From DATJPD01 sp035506575 (lineage in GTDB: Bacteria > Pseudomonadota > Alphaproteobacteria > CACIAM-22H2): 64,000 bases of DNA. The notes under the pieces were generated by a model. The model was given only the letters and a program-made list of their open reading frames with translations. It was not told the DNA's origin and did no database searches. The translations under genes were made by a program, and so were the position numbers. Shown piece after piece: positions 42,303-50,605 of the stretch. The stretch is taken from contig DATJPD010000011.1 of assembly GCA_035506575.1 (NCBI GenBank), forward strand, positions 30,557 through 94,556, written 5' to 3'. The stretch's first letter is position 1. Each line of letters opens with the position of its first letter.

Positions 42303-43274
42303 TCAGCCAGGTCGCGCGCTGATATCCGCTCCGCGGTTGCGCGCCCCCACAACGCGGAACTCGAGCCCGCTGTGAGCGCCGCGCCGCGTCAGATCGGACA
42401 CCAGCGCTGCCGCGCGCTCGGGAGAGTCGACGAGCGCGAACCCGGTTGGTCCCCATGACGACTGACCGAGCCCGGTGAGTCCGGCCCGCGACAGGTCTTC
42501 CATGGCCGCGGCCACGGCCGGGCTGCTGTACGGGCCGTTCTGCGTCGGGCTGAAATACTCGCCGAGCCGGCGCTGGATCTCTCCAATCCCCCCCGACACG
42601 GCGGCGAAGTCCCGTTCGATGATGCCGGGCAGGAGCTGCAGCATCAGGCGGCGGCACAGCTCGCCCGCGAGCGCGTCATTGAACTTCGGCAGGGCGGAGA
42701 ACGCGACGGTCTCCGCCGGACCATGAAGACCCTGCCGTGCCGGATCGAGAACCAGAAGGAACCGCCAGTCCTGGGGAAATTCGAGCCGGCTGATGACCGT
42801 GGCCGGCTCCGTCGCCGTCTTGCGTCCGCCGTCGACCACGAAGCCGCCGCATTCGAACGCCCCGATACCGATGCCCGACCGGGCCCGGCGCTCGATGGCC
42901 ATCGCCAGGGCGCGGCCCCCGCACGGCAGGCCGTGCAAACGCGCCAGTGCCGCCGCGACGGCGAGGCCAAGCTGGGTTCCCGAGCCCAGCCCGACATGCT
43001 CGGGGCAGGTCTGGCTGATCGCGATCTTGGCGGCGTTCGGCACGCCGAATGCCGTGGCGGCCCGGCCGAGATACTCCAGCGCTCGCGCCGCGCTGGGCCC
43101 GTTCGCGGCGGCTGTCGCAGCAGGAGAGACGGTGAGCCGGGTTCCGAGATCCTCGATCGCGACCCCGAGGCCGCCGAACCGCCGTCCCAGCCCGCCATTG
43201 AGATCGAGGAATCCGAGATGCAGACGGGCCGGCGCGAACACCTCGACCGAGGCCGGCCGTTCGTCCGTTTCCAT
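42303..43274 (-). CDS. mptG: Beta-ribofuranosylaminobenzene 5'-phosphate synthase MptG
   Basis: 323 aa. GHMP-kinase-fold enzyme that joins PRPP and 4-aminobenzoate with loss of CO2, the first committed step of H4MPT synthesis. Motifs: ARLHLGFLDLNGGLGRRFGGLG, CPEHVGLGSGTQLGLAVAAALA and GLTGLGQSSWGPTGFALV. ATG at 43272-43274 (METDERPAS) chosen on AGGACAGGA upstream. Leads the minus-strand operon mptG-mtdB-ATPgrasp-mch-RimK; divergent from tonB across 288 bp holding two regulatory motifs. Confidence 0.92.
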   Translation of the reverse strand: METDERPASVEVFAPARLHLGFLDLNGGLGRRFGGLGVAIEDLGTRLTVSPAATAAANGPSAARALEYLGRAATAFGVPNAAKIAISQTCPEHVGLGSGTQLGLAVAAALARLHGLPCGGRALAMAIERRARSGIGIGAFECGGFVVDGGRKTATEPATVISRLEFPQDWRFLLVLDPARQGLHGPAETVAFSALPKFNDALAGELCRRLMLQLLPGIIERDFAAVSGGIGEIQRRLGEYFSPTQNGPYSSPAVAAAMEDLSRAGLTGLGQSSWGPTGFALVDSPERAAALVSDLTRRGAHSGLEFRVVGARNRGADISARPG

Positions 43275-43413
43275 CGGGTCCTGTCCTGCGGTCAAGCTTC
43301 GGCGCGACACGGTTCTTGCGGTGGCTGAAATTGGCCGAATCAAGAAACGCGCGGCAGCGCCTGGCGCTGCTGCGATGCGACAGAACCATATCAGAGGCCC
43401 ACGATGTTTCCGG

Positions 43414-43431
43414 CTAACGCCTTGGTATTAG
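43414..43431 (-). promoter_or_regulatory. TAATACCAA motif, mptG/tonB divergent region
   Basis: On the minus strand CTAATACCAAGGCGTTAG: an inverted repeat CTAA-N10-TTAG containing the shared TAATACCAAGG. It is 139 bp before the mptG start, close to the 141-143 bp seen at lut and xoxF. Probable binding site of a dimeric regulator (inference). Confidence 0.5.
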
Positions 43432-43475
43432 GCGCAAGCCGGGGTGGCGGGTGGTAGACAGGATGAGGTGCAGGT

Positions 43476-43503
43476 CGGGAAATTTTCCCGCCCGGATCGG
43501 GAA
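43476..43503 (+). promoter_or_regulatory. Three-half-site operator upstream of tonB
   Basis: CGGGAA (43476-43481), ATT, TTCCCG (43485-43490), six bases, TCGGGAA (43497-43503). The same three elements with identical spacers occur upstream of the LutH-like gene (46999-47026). It ends 59 bp before the annotated tonB start. Confidence 0.7.
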
Positions 43504-43562
43504 CCGCAGCCCTGGGGCTGTCGGCCAAGCCGTACTACGATCGGGATGAATCGGTCGACGGC

Positions 43563-44477
43563 ATGGGAGGAAGGCGGGTCTCACCGCGCATGGCCACTTC
43601 GGTGTTCGCAACCTGGCAGGGAGGCGCGGTCCGGGACGAGCGTGCGGCTCGAGGCGCGTATGCCGGCCTCTCCGCTGCCAATTCCAACCAAATGGTCGGG
43701 CGCTCGATTGTGGCGCGTCCGGTCGAGGGGCAGACCCAATACCGGGCCGCCGGCCTCTACGAGAACCGCTGGCTGTCCTGGCCGGCGTGGGTCGCGGCCT
43801 TGGCGCTGCACGGCGCGGTGGCGCTGATTGCGGTCGGTCTCGGCTGGACAAGTGTCCCGCCATCGCCGCTTCCCGACACGGTCACGGTCGTCTTCGAGCC
43901 CGCGCCGGCGCTCGTGCTGCAGCCGGCGCCGCCCGCCGCGCAACCGCCGGTCAGCACCGCACGTCCGGAGTTGGAGCCGCTGCCCGCAGCTGTTTCGCCA
44001 GCCCCGACAGCCGCTCCCGCTGAAGCGGTCGCCGTGCTGCCCATGCCGATGCCGCCACCTCCACGGCCGCGCCCTGAGCCAGTGGCGCGAGCGTCGTCGC
44101 AACCGGCGAGCCCGTCGGCGCCCGTTGAGCCGGTTGCGCCCGTCGCGATTACGGCGTCGCCGCAGGTTGCTGCTGCTCCGGCGGCGGTCCCGGTGGTTCC
44201 GCCGCGGCCGGCCAGCGGCATGGCGGGGAACCGCAAGCCCGTCTATCCGCTGGCCGCGCGCAGCCGCCATCTCGAGGGCCGTGTCATGCTGCAGGTCGAG
44301 GTTGCCGCGTCCGGCAATCCGCTCGCGGTTCGCGTTGTGTCGAGCAGCGGGCATTCGCTGCTCGATGAATCGGCCCTGGAGGCGGTGCGGACCTGGCGGT
44401 TCGTCCCCGCGAGCCAGGCTGGCCAGGCCGTCGCGGGCTCGGTCGACGTGCCGGTTGACTTCCGGATGGCCGATTGA
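43563..44477 (+). CDS. tonB: TonB energy-transducing protein
   Basis: 304 aa. One N-terminal membrane segment (about 75-94, WVAALALHGAVALIAVGLGW), a Pro/Ala/Val-rich spacer, and a C-terminal TonB domain (KPVYPLAARSRHLEGRVMLQVEV ... LLDESALEAVRTWRFVPA). The stretch before the membrane helix is unusually long; starts at 43563 and 43590 are both possible, and neither has an ideally spaced ribosome site. No exbB or exbD adjoins. The shared operator links it to the LutH-like receptor at 47093, so it is probably the dedicated TonB for lanthanide uptake. Confidence 0.85.
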   Translation: MGGRRVSPRMATSVFATWQGGAVRDERAARGAYAGLSAANSNQMVGRSIVARPVEGQTQYRAAGLYENRWLSWPAWVAALALHGAVALIAVGLGWTSVPPSPLPDTVTVVFEPAPALVLQPAPPAAQPPVSTARPELEPLPAAVSPAPTAAPAEAVAVLPMPMPPPPRPRPEPVARASSQPASPSAPVEPVAPVAITASPQVAAAPAAVPVVPPRPASGMAGNRKPVYPLAARSRHLEGRVMLQVEVAASGNPLAVRVVSSSGHSLLDESALEAVRTWRFVPASQAGQAVAGSVDVPVDFRMAD

Positions 44478-44483
44478 ACGGCG

Positions 44484-45137
44484 CTACGGCGCCGCCGTGG
44501 TCGGGCTGGCGCCCTTGGTGCTGATGCCGTGCAGGATCGCGAGGCGGATCAGGTCGGCGGTGCGCGGAACGCCGAGCTTGGCTTTGATCTGCGCGCAGTT
44601 GTTGGCCACCGTCTTGTAGCTGACGCCGATGGCATCCGCGATCGCCTGGAGGCTGCTGCCGTCGCCCAGGAGGCGGAGAATGTCGAGCTCGCGCGAGGAG
44701 AGATCGTCGAGCGAATGCGGGGTGGGGCGGGCATTCAGAAGAGCCAGTTCCTGCGCCAGCTCCTGCTGCACGTAGCGTTGCCCGGCCGCGATCCGGTTGA
44801 TCGCCACCAGGATCTCGGCGGGCGGCGCGTCCTTGCTGAGGTAGCCGGCAGCACCTGCTTCGAGGGCGCGGACGACGTGGATGGCGTCGTCATGCATGCT
44901 GAGCACGAGGATGCGCGCGGTCTCGTCGTCGTGGCGCAGGCGCCGGATCATCTCGAGGCCGCTGACCCCCGGAAGGTTGAGGTCGAGGATGACCAGGTCG
45001 GGGCGGGTGCCGCGGAACATCGTGAGCGCATCGCGGCCGGTCGCCGCCTCGCTGACCGTGAAACGGCCGTCGCCCGCCAGGAGCCTCACGAGCCCAGCGC
45101 GCACGATCGGATGGTCGTCGACGACGAGGATTTTCAT
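44484..45137 (-). CDS. NarL/FixJ-family response regulator
   Basis: 217 aa. Receiver with VVDDHP, phospho-acceptor Asp52 (LDLNLPG) and Lys in LSKDAPP; LuxR-type helix-turn-helix (LSSRELDILRLLGDGSSLQAIADAIGVSYKTVANNC). ATG overlaps the kinase stop by 1 bp (TAATG). Located between tonB and the LutH-like receptor, whose promoters share an operator, so it is the prime candidate for binding that operator (inference). MxbM-type regulators of methanol oxidation belong to the same family. Confidence 0.9.
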   Translation of the reverse strand: MKILVVDDHPIVRAGLVRLLAGDGRFTVSEAATGRDALTMFRGTRPDLVILDLNLPGVSGLEMIRRLRHDDETARILVLSMHDDAIHVVRALEAGAAGYLSKDAPPAEILVAINRIAAGQRYVQQELAQELALLNARPTPHSLDDLSSRELDILRLLGDGSSLQAIADAIGVSYKTVANNCAQIKAKLGVPRTADLIRLAILHGISTKGASPTTAAP

Positions 45138-46483
45138 TACTCGGCGGCCTCGGCGTGTGTCGTGCTTCGCGCGCGCGGCAGGGTGACGCTGACGGACACG
45201 CCCCGGCCCGGCGCGCTGGCGATATCCAGCCGCCCGCCCAGCGCTTCGACCCGCTCGCGCATGCCGACCAGTCCAAACCCGAGGTTGCGCGGCTCGGCCA
45301 TGCCTCGGCCGTCGTCGGTGACCTCGATGGCCACGTCGTCGGCGCGGTTTCGGCGGATCGATACCCTGACGGTGCGCGGCCGCCCATGGCGGACGGCGTT
45401 GCTCAGGCACTCCTGCACGATGTGATAGATCGTCCGGTCGAGCGGCTCGCCGAAGCTCTCGCAGCCGGCATCGAGGGTCACCTCGAAATCAATGCCGGGA
45501 TGGCGGCGCCGCCAGAATTGGGTGAGGTGGCCGACCGCTTCGCCGAGCCCGGCCTCTTCGACCTCGACCGAGCGCAGCCGGCTCAGCATCTGGCGCACGC
45601 GCTTCTGCATGCGCGTCACGGCGTCGACGATCGAGTGCACACGATCCGGGATGCGTTGCGGCTGGCCTTCATCGACATGGCGGCTGATGTTCGCCGCATC
45701 GATGTTGATCGCGAACAGGAACGGTCCGACTTCGTCATGGAGGTCCCGCGCCAGCTCCGCGCGCTCCTGGTCGCGCAAGTTCACCAGACGCTGCCCGAGG
45801 CGCCGGTTCTCCGCATTCATCTCCGACAGCCGCTGTGCCATGGCGTTGAAGCTATCCCTCAGTTTCGAGAGCTCCGGTGGCAATGGCGTGGCGATCCGCG
45901 CGCCGTAATTGCCCCGGCCAATGTCCTCCAGCCCGGCGGCCAGCCGGTCGAGCGGCCGCAGTGCCCGCCCGATCACGACATAGACCAGGGCGATGATGGC
46001 GACGAAGGACAGGCCCAGCACCAGGAGATCGCCACCGAACTCATTCCAGGTCTCGACGATCTCGTTGTGCGCGTCGGTCTCGATCAGGATCGAGCCGTAG
46101 TGGCGGCCGCCGACCGCGACCGGAATTTGTTCGGTTTGCGGGCGGCCCCCGATGAGACGCACGAGCCACGTCGGCACGGAATCGAGCACCGGCTGCTCGA
46201 CCGCCGGTTCGGCGCGGGCGGCAGGGTCGGCGGTCATGGAGACGCGGAGATGCCGGTTGCCTTTGAACGACAGGACGATCTGTTCGAGATCGCGCGGCAC
46301 GTGCTCGGACGGCTCGAGGCTGCCGATTGCGGCTTCGACGGTCTGGCGGCCGACCGCGAGTGCCGACCGCATCTCGGTCTGCACGGAGTGCGAGGCACTG
46401 ACGCACGCGACCGTGCCGCCGAGCACCAGACTCAGGAGGAGGATCAGCGCGATCAGGCCGATCAACCGGATCTGCAGCGACAT
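45137..46483 (-). CDS. Membrane sensor histidine kinase (NarX/DegS class)
   Basis: 448 aa. Two membrane segments (about 7-29 and 151-173) flank a ~120-residue periplasmic domain containing HVPRDLEQIVLSFKGNRHLRVSM and IPVAVGGRHYGSILIET; then HAMP, HisKA_3 with His249 in ARDLHDEVGPFLFAI, and HATPase (VQECLSNAVRHG, GFGLVGMRERV). The periplasmic sensor is well placed to detect lanthanide or its lack, but no metal motif is obvious. Operon with the regulator downstream. Confidence 0.9.
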   Translation of the reverse strand: MSLQIRLIGLIALILLLSLVLGGTVACVSASHSVQTEMRSALAVGRQTVEAAIGSLEPSEHVPRDLEQIVLSFKGNRHLRVSMTADPAARAEPAVEQPVLDSVPTWLVRLIGGRPQTEQIPVAVGGRHYGSILIETDAHNEIVETWNEFGGDLLVLGLSFVAIIALVYVVIGRALRPLDRLAAGLEDIGRGNYGARIATPLPPELSKLRDSFNAMAQRLSEMNAENRRLGQRLVNLRDQERAELARDLHDEVGPFLFAINIDAANISRHVDEGQPQRIPDRVHSIVDAVTRMQKRVRQMLSRLRSVEVEEAGLGEAVGHLTQFWRRRHPGIDFEVTLDAGCESFGEPLDRTIYHIVQECLSNAVRHGRPRTVRVSIRRNRADDVAIEVTDDGRGMAEPRNLGFGLVGMRERVEALGGRLDIASAPGRGVSVSVTLPRARSTTHAEAAE

Positions 46484-46595
46484 GCGTTTCCGCCCGTTGC
46501 GACCAGCAAACAGTAAATCGCGCCCGCCGTCGACTCATCTCAGATCAAAGTCGTAGGGCGGTAACCCGGCACATATTCCTAGACGTGGTGCCGGG

Positions 46596-46946
46596 TCAGG
46601 GCGTGCAATCCGTGAGGTCCTTCTCGCCGATCGAGAAGGCGTAGGGGCGGCCCGACAGGAGCTCGACGTCACGCACGACGCACGAGCGGCCCTTCTTGTC
46701 GACCAGCTTCACGTCGTAGCGACCGGGGACCACACCGGTGACCGTCAGCCGCTCGTCGTGATCGACGGATTTGTCCGGATCGTTGAGGCACTGGTTCGGC
46801 CCCCATTGACCGGTTCCCGGCGTCGACAGGTACAGGCCGGTGACCGTGCCCGCCGTCAGGTTCCAGAAGCGGAGCGGACGTTCGGCGGCCTGGGCCGTGG
46901 ACGTGGCAGCAAACACCAGAAGGGCGACGATCGCGGCAAGACGCAT
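46596..46946 (-). CDS. Small exported hypothetical protein next to the LutH-like receptor
   Basis: 116 aa if started at 46944-46946 (GGCGG upstream); another ATG lies at 46956-46958. Signal peptide LLVFAATSTAQAAE, then a beta-rich domain (FWNLTAGTVTGLYLSTPG, WGPNQCLNDPDKSVDHDERL, GVVPGRYDVKLVDKKGRSC) with three cysteines. Function unknown. DPDKSVDHDE loosely recalls the start of a lanmodulin EF-hand, but the 12th-position acidic residue is missing (see rejected items). Divergent from the receptor gene. Confidence 0.6.
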   Translation of the reverse strand: MRLAAIVALLVFAATSTAQAAERPLRFWNLTAGTVTGLYLSTPGTGQWGPNQCLNDPDKSVDHDERLTVTGVVPGRYDVKLVDKKGRSCVVRDVELLSGRPYAFSIGEKDLTDCTP

Positions 46947-46998
46947 CGCCGCCAGCATAGCAAAGGAACGATGCGATCGGACCCTGTCTCCTCCATTT

Positions 46999-47026
46999 CG
47001 GGAACTCTTCCCGGCCAAATCGGGAA
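46999..47026 (+). promoter_or_regulatory. Three-half-site operator upstream of the LutH-like receptor
   Basis: CGGGAA (46999-47004), CTC, TTCCCG (47008-47013), six bases, TCGGGAA (47020-47026). Same order and spacing as at 43476-43503. Ends 66 bp before the GTG of the receptor gene and also lies 53 bp before the start of the divergent small exported protein. Confidence 0.7.
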
Positions 47027-47092
47027 AGGCCGCTCTACGTGGCGCCGGTGCCTTATGCCCTAATGGCCGCTCAATAAGGAGCAGGGGGAAAC

Positions 47093-49426
47093 GTGCACGG
47101 GCGGGTGTGCGCCACAGCGCTGACGATGCTTGTGCTGTCGAGCGCATCCGTTCTCGCGCAGGCGGCGGACCAGGCGCCGCCCAGCGCGACATTGCCCACG
47201 GTCGAGGTCATCGGCACGAGCCCCGTCCCCGGCACCGGGATCGATCGCGACAAGGTGCCGTCGAACGTGCAGACCCTGAGCGCGCCTGACGTTGCGAAGC
47301 AGGGACCGGCGGGGCTTGGCACGTCGCTCGACCAGCGGCTCGGCAGCGTCAACATCAACACGAACCAGGACAATCCATACCAGCCGGACCTCCAGTACCG
47401 GGGCTTCGAGGCCTCGCCGATATTGGGCACGCCGATTGGCGTCGCGGTGTATCAGAACGGCATCCGCCTGAATGAGCCGTTCGGCGACAACGTCAGTTTC
47501 GACCTGATCCCGGATTTCGCGGTCAACCGCACCAGCATCATCCCGTCGAACCCGGTCTATGGGCTCAACGCGCTGGGCGGCGCCCTCGTGCTCGACATGA
47601 AGAACGGGTTCAACTTCCAGGGCAGCGAAGCCTCCCTGTCGGGTGGCTCCTTCGGCCGCCGCCAGCTCACCTTGCAGAACGGCGCCGACCTCGGCGGGAA
47701 TGTCGCCACCTATGTCGGCGGCAACTACTACCAGGATGACGGGTTCCGCCTTCGCTCCCCTTCGCTGGTCCGGCAGCTCTATTCGGATATCGGCGCTGAG
47801 CGCGACCGGACCAGCGTTCATCTGAGTTTCACCGCGGCGAACAACTATCTGATCGGGGTCGGGCCCACGCCGGTCCAGCTCGTCGACGTCCAGCGCAACG
47901 CCGTTTTCACCGCGCCGCAGCAGTTCCACGACACGGTCCTGATGCCGGCGCTGACCGCCAATTACGCCGCCACCGATACGTTGTCCTTCCAAAGCAATGT
48001 CTATGTCCGCAGCGCCGGTCGCAAAGTGCTCAACGGCAACACCAGCGACGCGCAGGCCTGCGACGACGCGACCTTGCTCTGCCTCGGCAATTCCTCGACC
48101 GCGCTGATCGACACCAGCGGCAACCAGATCGCCTCGAGCCTGCTCAATGGCGGGACCGCCGGGGAGAACGACAACAGCCTGATCACCTCGTTCGGCGCCG
48201 GCGGGTCATTGCAGGGCACCGAGACCGCGCAGCTCCTCGGCCACACCAACAACTTCGTCATGGGGGCGAGCATCGACCACGGCGAGGTCAACTTCAGCTC
48301 GACCAGCGAGCTTGGCGTGATCGACCCCACCACGCTGGTGGTGCAGGGCCTCGGCATCTTCATCAACCAGCCCGACGGCTCGCTCGGCCCGATCAACGTC
48401 AAGACTTTCAACGACTACTATGGCTTCTACATGAGCGACACGCTCGACGTGACGGATCGCCTGTCGCTGACCGCCGGCGGGCGGTACAACATCGCGCAGA
48501 TAGATCTCCACGATCAGCTCGGCGGGGCGATCAACGGCAACAACCGGTTTTCGCGTTTCAATCCGGCAGGCGGCCTCGCCTACAAGATCCTGCCGAACCT
48601 GACGGCCTACGCGGGCTATGCCGAGGCGAACCGCGCACCGACCGCGGGCGAGATCGCGTGCTCCGATCCCGCCCGGCCGTGCAGCCTCGACAATTTCCTC
48701 ACCTCCGACCCGCCCGGGCTCAAGCAGGTGGTCGCGCGCACGTATGAAGTGGGCCTGCGCGGAAGGTTCGGCGCCGGAGCAAACGGCCGCATGGACTGGA
48801 ACGCCGGCCTGTTCCGCACCGATCTCTCCGACGACATCCTCAACGTGCCGAGCTCGATCATCAACAGCGGCTTCTTCCAGAACGTCGGGGATACGCGCCG
48901 GCAGGGGATCGAGGCGGGCCTCGGCTATCGCGACGACAAGTGGCGGATGAACGTGAGCTACAGCTACATCGACGCCACGTTCGAAAGCCCGATCAGCTTG
49001 AGCTCGCCCAACAACCCGGCGGCCGACGCGAACGGCAACATCCAGGTCCAGCCGGGCAACCGTCTGCCCGGCATCCCCAAGAACCGCCTGAAGCTCGACA
49101 CCGATTACGCCGTGACCGACAGGTGGAGCATCGGGGGCAATCTCATCTTCGAGACGTCCCAGTTCTTCTTCGGCGATTCGTCGAATCAGAACGCGCCTCT
49201 CGCCGGTTTTTTCCTCGTGAACCTGCGCTCGTCGTACCAGGTCACCGACAATGTCGAGGCGTTCGTCCTGGTCGAGAATCTGTTCGACCGGAAGTACTCG
49301 ACCTTCGGCATCTACGGCGACGTGACGAAAACCCCGCTTCCCGGCGTCGACAATCCGTCCGATCCGCGCTTCATCAGCGTGGGTCCGCCGCTCGCGGCCT
49401 TTGGCGGCGTGCGAATCAGATTTTGA
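47093..49426 (+). CDS. lutH: TonB-dependent outer-membrane receptor, LutH-like
   Basis: 777 aa. Signal peptide (LVLSSASVLAQAAD), TonB box-like TVEVIGT, plug domain (RLGSVNINTNQDNPYQPDLQYRGFEASPILG), a 22-strand barrel and a C-terminal aromatic residue (RIRF). GTG start with AAGGAG upstream. Plug and barrel resemble the LutH group of receptors that import lanthanide in Methylorubrum (from memory). Context supports it: a dedicated TonB and two-component system upstream, pqq genes downstream, lut ABC genes 12 kb away. The exact ligand, a free or chelated lanthanide, cannot be read from sequence. Confidence 0.85.
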   Translation: MHGRVCATALTMLVLSSASVLAQAADQAPPSATLPTVEVIGTSPVPGTGIDRDKVPSNVQTLSAPDVAKQGPAGLGTSLDQRLGSVNINTNQDNPYQPDLQYRGFEASPILGTPIGVAVYQNGIRLNEPFGDNVSFDLIPDFAVNRTSIIPSNPVYGLNALGGALVLDMKNGFNFQGSEASLSGGSFGRRQLTLQNGADLGGNVATYVGGNYYQDDGFRLRSPSLVRQLYSDIGAERDRTSVHLSFTAANNYLIGVGPTPVQLVDVQRNAVFTAPQQFHDTVLMPALTANYAATDTLSFQSNVYVRSAGRKVLNGNTSDAQACDDATLLCLGNSSTALIDTSGNQIASSLLNGGTAGENDNSLITSFGAGGSLQGTETAQLLGHTNNFVMGASIDHGEVNFSSTSELGVIDPTTLVVQGLGIFINQPDGSLGPINVKTFNDYYGFYMSDTLDVTDRLSLTAGGRYNIAQIDLHDQLGGAINGNNRFSRFNPAGGLAYKILPNLTAYAGYAEANRAPTAGEIACSDPARPCSLDNFLTSDPPGLKQVVARTYEVGLRGRFGAGANGRMDWNAGLFRTDLSDDILNVPSSIINSGFFQNVGDTRRQGIEAGLGYRDDKWRMNVSYSYIDATFESPISLSSPNNPAADANGNIQVQPGNRLPGIPKNRLKLDTDYAVTDRWSIGGNLIFETSQFFFGDSSNQNAPLAGFFLVNLRSSYQVTDNVEAFVLVENLFDRKYSTFGIYGDVTKTPLPGVDNPSDPRFISVGPPLAAFGGVRIRF

Positions 49427-49458
49427 CCGCAGCACGGGTGCAACGGCCGCCGCCCACG

Positions 49459-49476
49459 CCCTAGTACTTTTTGGGG
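49459..49476 (-). promoter_or_regulatory. Possible TAATACCAA-related site upstream of pqqA
   Basis: On the minus strand the core AAAGTACTAGG matches the AAAGTTTTAGG half of the xoxF/fae site at 9 of 11 positions; the left half is not conserved. About 82 bp before pqqA. Confidence 0.25.
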
Positions 49477-49557
49477 AGAGACCGACCCGTCGGGCGCCGC
49501 TCATACTCGATGGTGGAGCGCAGGCTCCCCATTCGGACTGCCGGGAAGGACATTGCC

Positions 49558-49635
49558 ATGTGGAAAAAGCCAAAGGTCGTCGAGATCGCGGTCGGCATGG
49601 AGATCAACTCCTACGCCTGCGCCGAGATCGCCTGA
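49558..49635 (+). CDS. pqqA: PQQ precursor peptide PqqA
   Basis: 25 aa, too short for most gene finders. Begins MWKKP, and contains GMEINSY, in which Glu15 and Tyr19 (E-x3-Y) are the residues cross-linked to make PQQ. Preceded by GGAAGGA with good spacing and followed 46 bp later by pqqB. The tail after Tyr19 is ACAEIA, similar to methylobacterial PqqA but shorter. Acts as substrate for PqqE with PqqD. Confidence 0.93.
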   Translation: MWKKPKVVEIAVGMEINSYACAEIA

Positions 49636-49681
49636 TACATGACGCCACCGGCGCCGGAGCCCTGCCGCAGGATGTGCTTCC

Positions 49682-50605
49682 GTGAACATCCTGGTCCTGG
49701 GCTCCGCCGCCGGCGGCGGCTTCCCGCAGTGGAACTGTAACTGCGGTAACTGCCAACGCGCGCGGTCGGGCGACCCGGCGGCACCGGCGCGTACCCAGTC
49801 GTCGCTTGCGGTCAGTGCCGATGGTGAGCGGTGGGTGCTGTTCAACGCCTCGCCGGACCTCGGGCAGCAGATTCGCGACAACGCGGCACTCCATCCGCGC
49901 GGCAAAGGCCGGCGAAGCCCCATCACCGCGGTCGTCCTGACCAACGGCGACGTCGACCATGTGGCGGGCCTCCTGACGTTGCGCGAAGGCCAGCCGCTGG
50001 CCGTGTATGCGACGCCGCGGGTGCAGCAGGTGCTGGCCGGCAACAGCATCTTCGACGTCCTCAATCCCGACGCGGTCGCGCGGCGCGCGTTGCGCCTGGG
50101 CGAGCGGTACGGGCTCGAAGACCGGGACGGCCGCTCGCTCGGGGTGCGGGTGACCCCGTTCGCGGTGCCGGGAAAGGTGGCTCTCTACCTCGAGAATGCG
50201 GCGGCGGGACCGGATTTCGGGACGCAGGCGGAGGACACGATCGGGCTCGAGATTTCGTCGGGCGACCGGCGGTGCTTCTACATCCCCGGGTGCGCGTCGA
50301 TGCCCAAGGATCTTGCAGCCCGGCTTCGCGGCGCCGAGCTGGTGCTCTTTGACGGAACGCTGTGGCGCGACGACGAGATGATCGCCGCCGGCCTCGGCAC
50401 GAAAGCCGGCCGGCGCATGGGCCACATGAGCATCGACGGGCCCGAGGGCACGATCGTTGCGTTCGACGCGCTCGACGTGCGGCGCAAGGTCTTCGTCCAC
50501 ATGAACAACACCAACCCCGTCCTGCTCGCGGATTCAGCGGAGCGCGCGCGTGCCCGCGAGGCCGGGTGGGAGATCGCGGAGGACGGCATGGAGATACGCC
50601 TATGA
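49682..50605 (+). CDS. pqqB: PQQ biosynthesis protein PqqB
   Basis: 307 aa. Metallo-beta-lactamase-like fold: VLGSAAGGGFPQWNCNCGNCQRAR at the N-terminus, TNGDVDHVAGLL, and HMSIDGPEG. The CxCxxC cluster near residues 16-21 is typical of PqqB. It acts as a hydroxylase on the cross-linked tyrosine precursor. GTG start at 49682; the ATG of pqqC overlaps its stop. Confidence 0.95.
   Translation: MNILVLGSAAGGGFPQWNCNCGNCQRARSGDPAAPARTQSSLAVSADGERWVLFNASPDLGQQIRDNAALHPRGKGRRSPITAVVLTNGDVDHVAGLLTLREGQPLAVYATPRVQQVLAGNSIFDVLNPDAVARRALRLGERYGLEDRDGRSLGVRVTPFAVPGKVALYLENAAAGPDFGTQAEDTIGLEISSGDRRCFYIPGCASMPKDLAARLRGAELVLFDGTLWRDDEMIAAGLGTKAGRRMGHMSIDGPEGTIVAFDALDVRRKVFVHMNNTNPVLLADSAERARAREAGWEIAEDGMEIRL

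Noticed and set aside
46596..46946. Lanmodulin-like EF-hand (DPDKSVDHDE) in the small exported protein near the LutH-like gene
   Set aside because: Positions 1-4 and 9 resemble a lanmodulin loop, including the Pro at position 2, but the acidic residue at position 12 is a leucine, there is only one such loop, and the protein looks beta-rich rather than helical.
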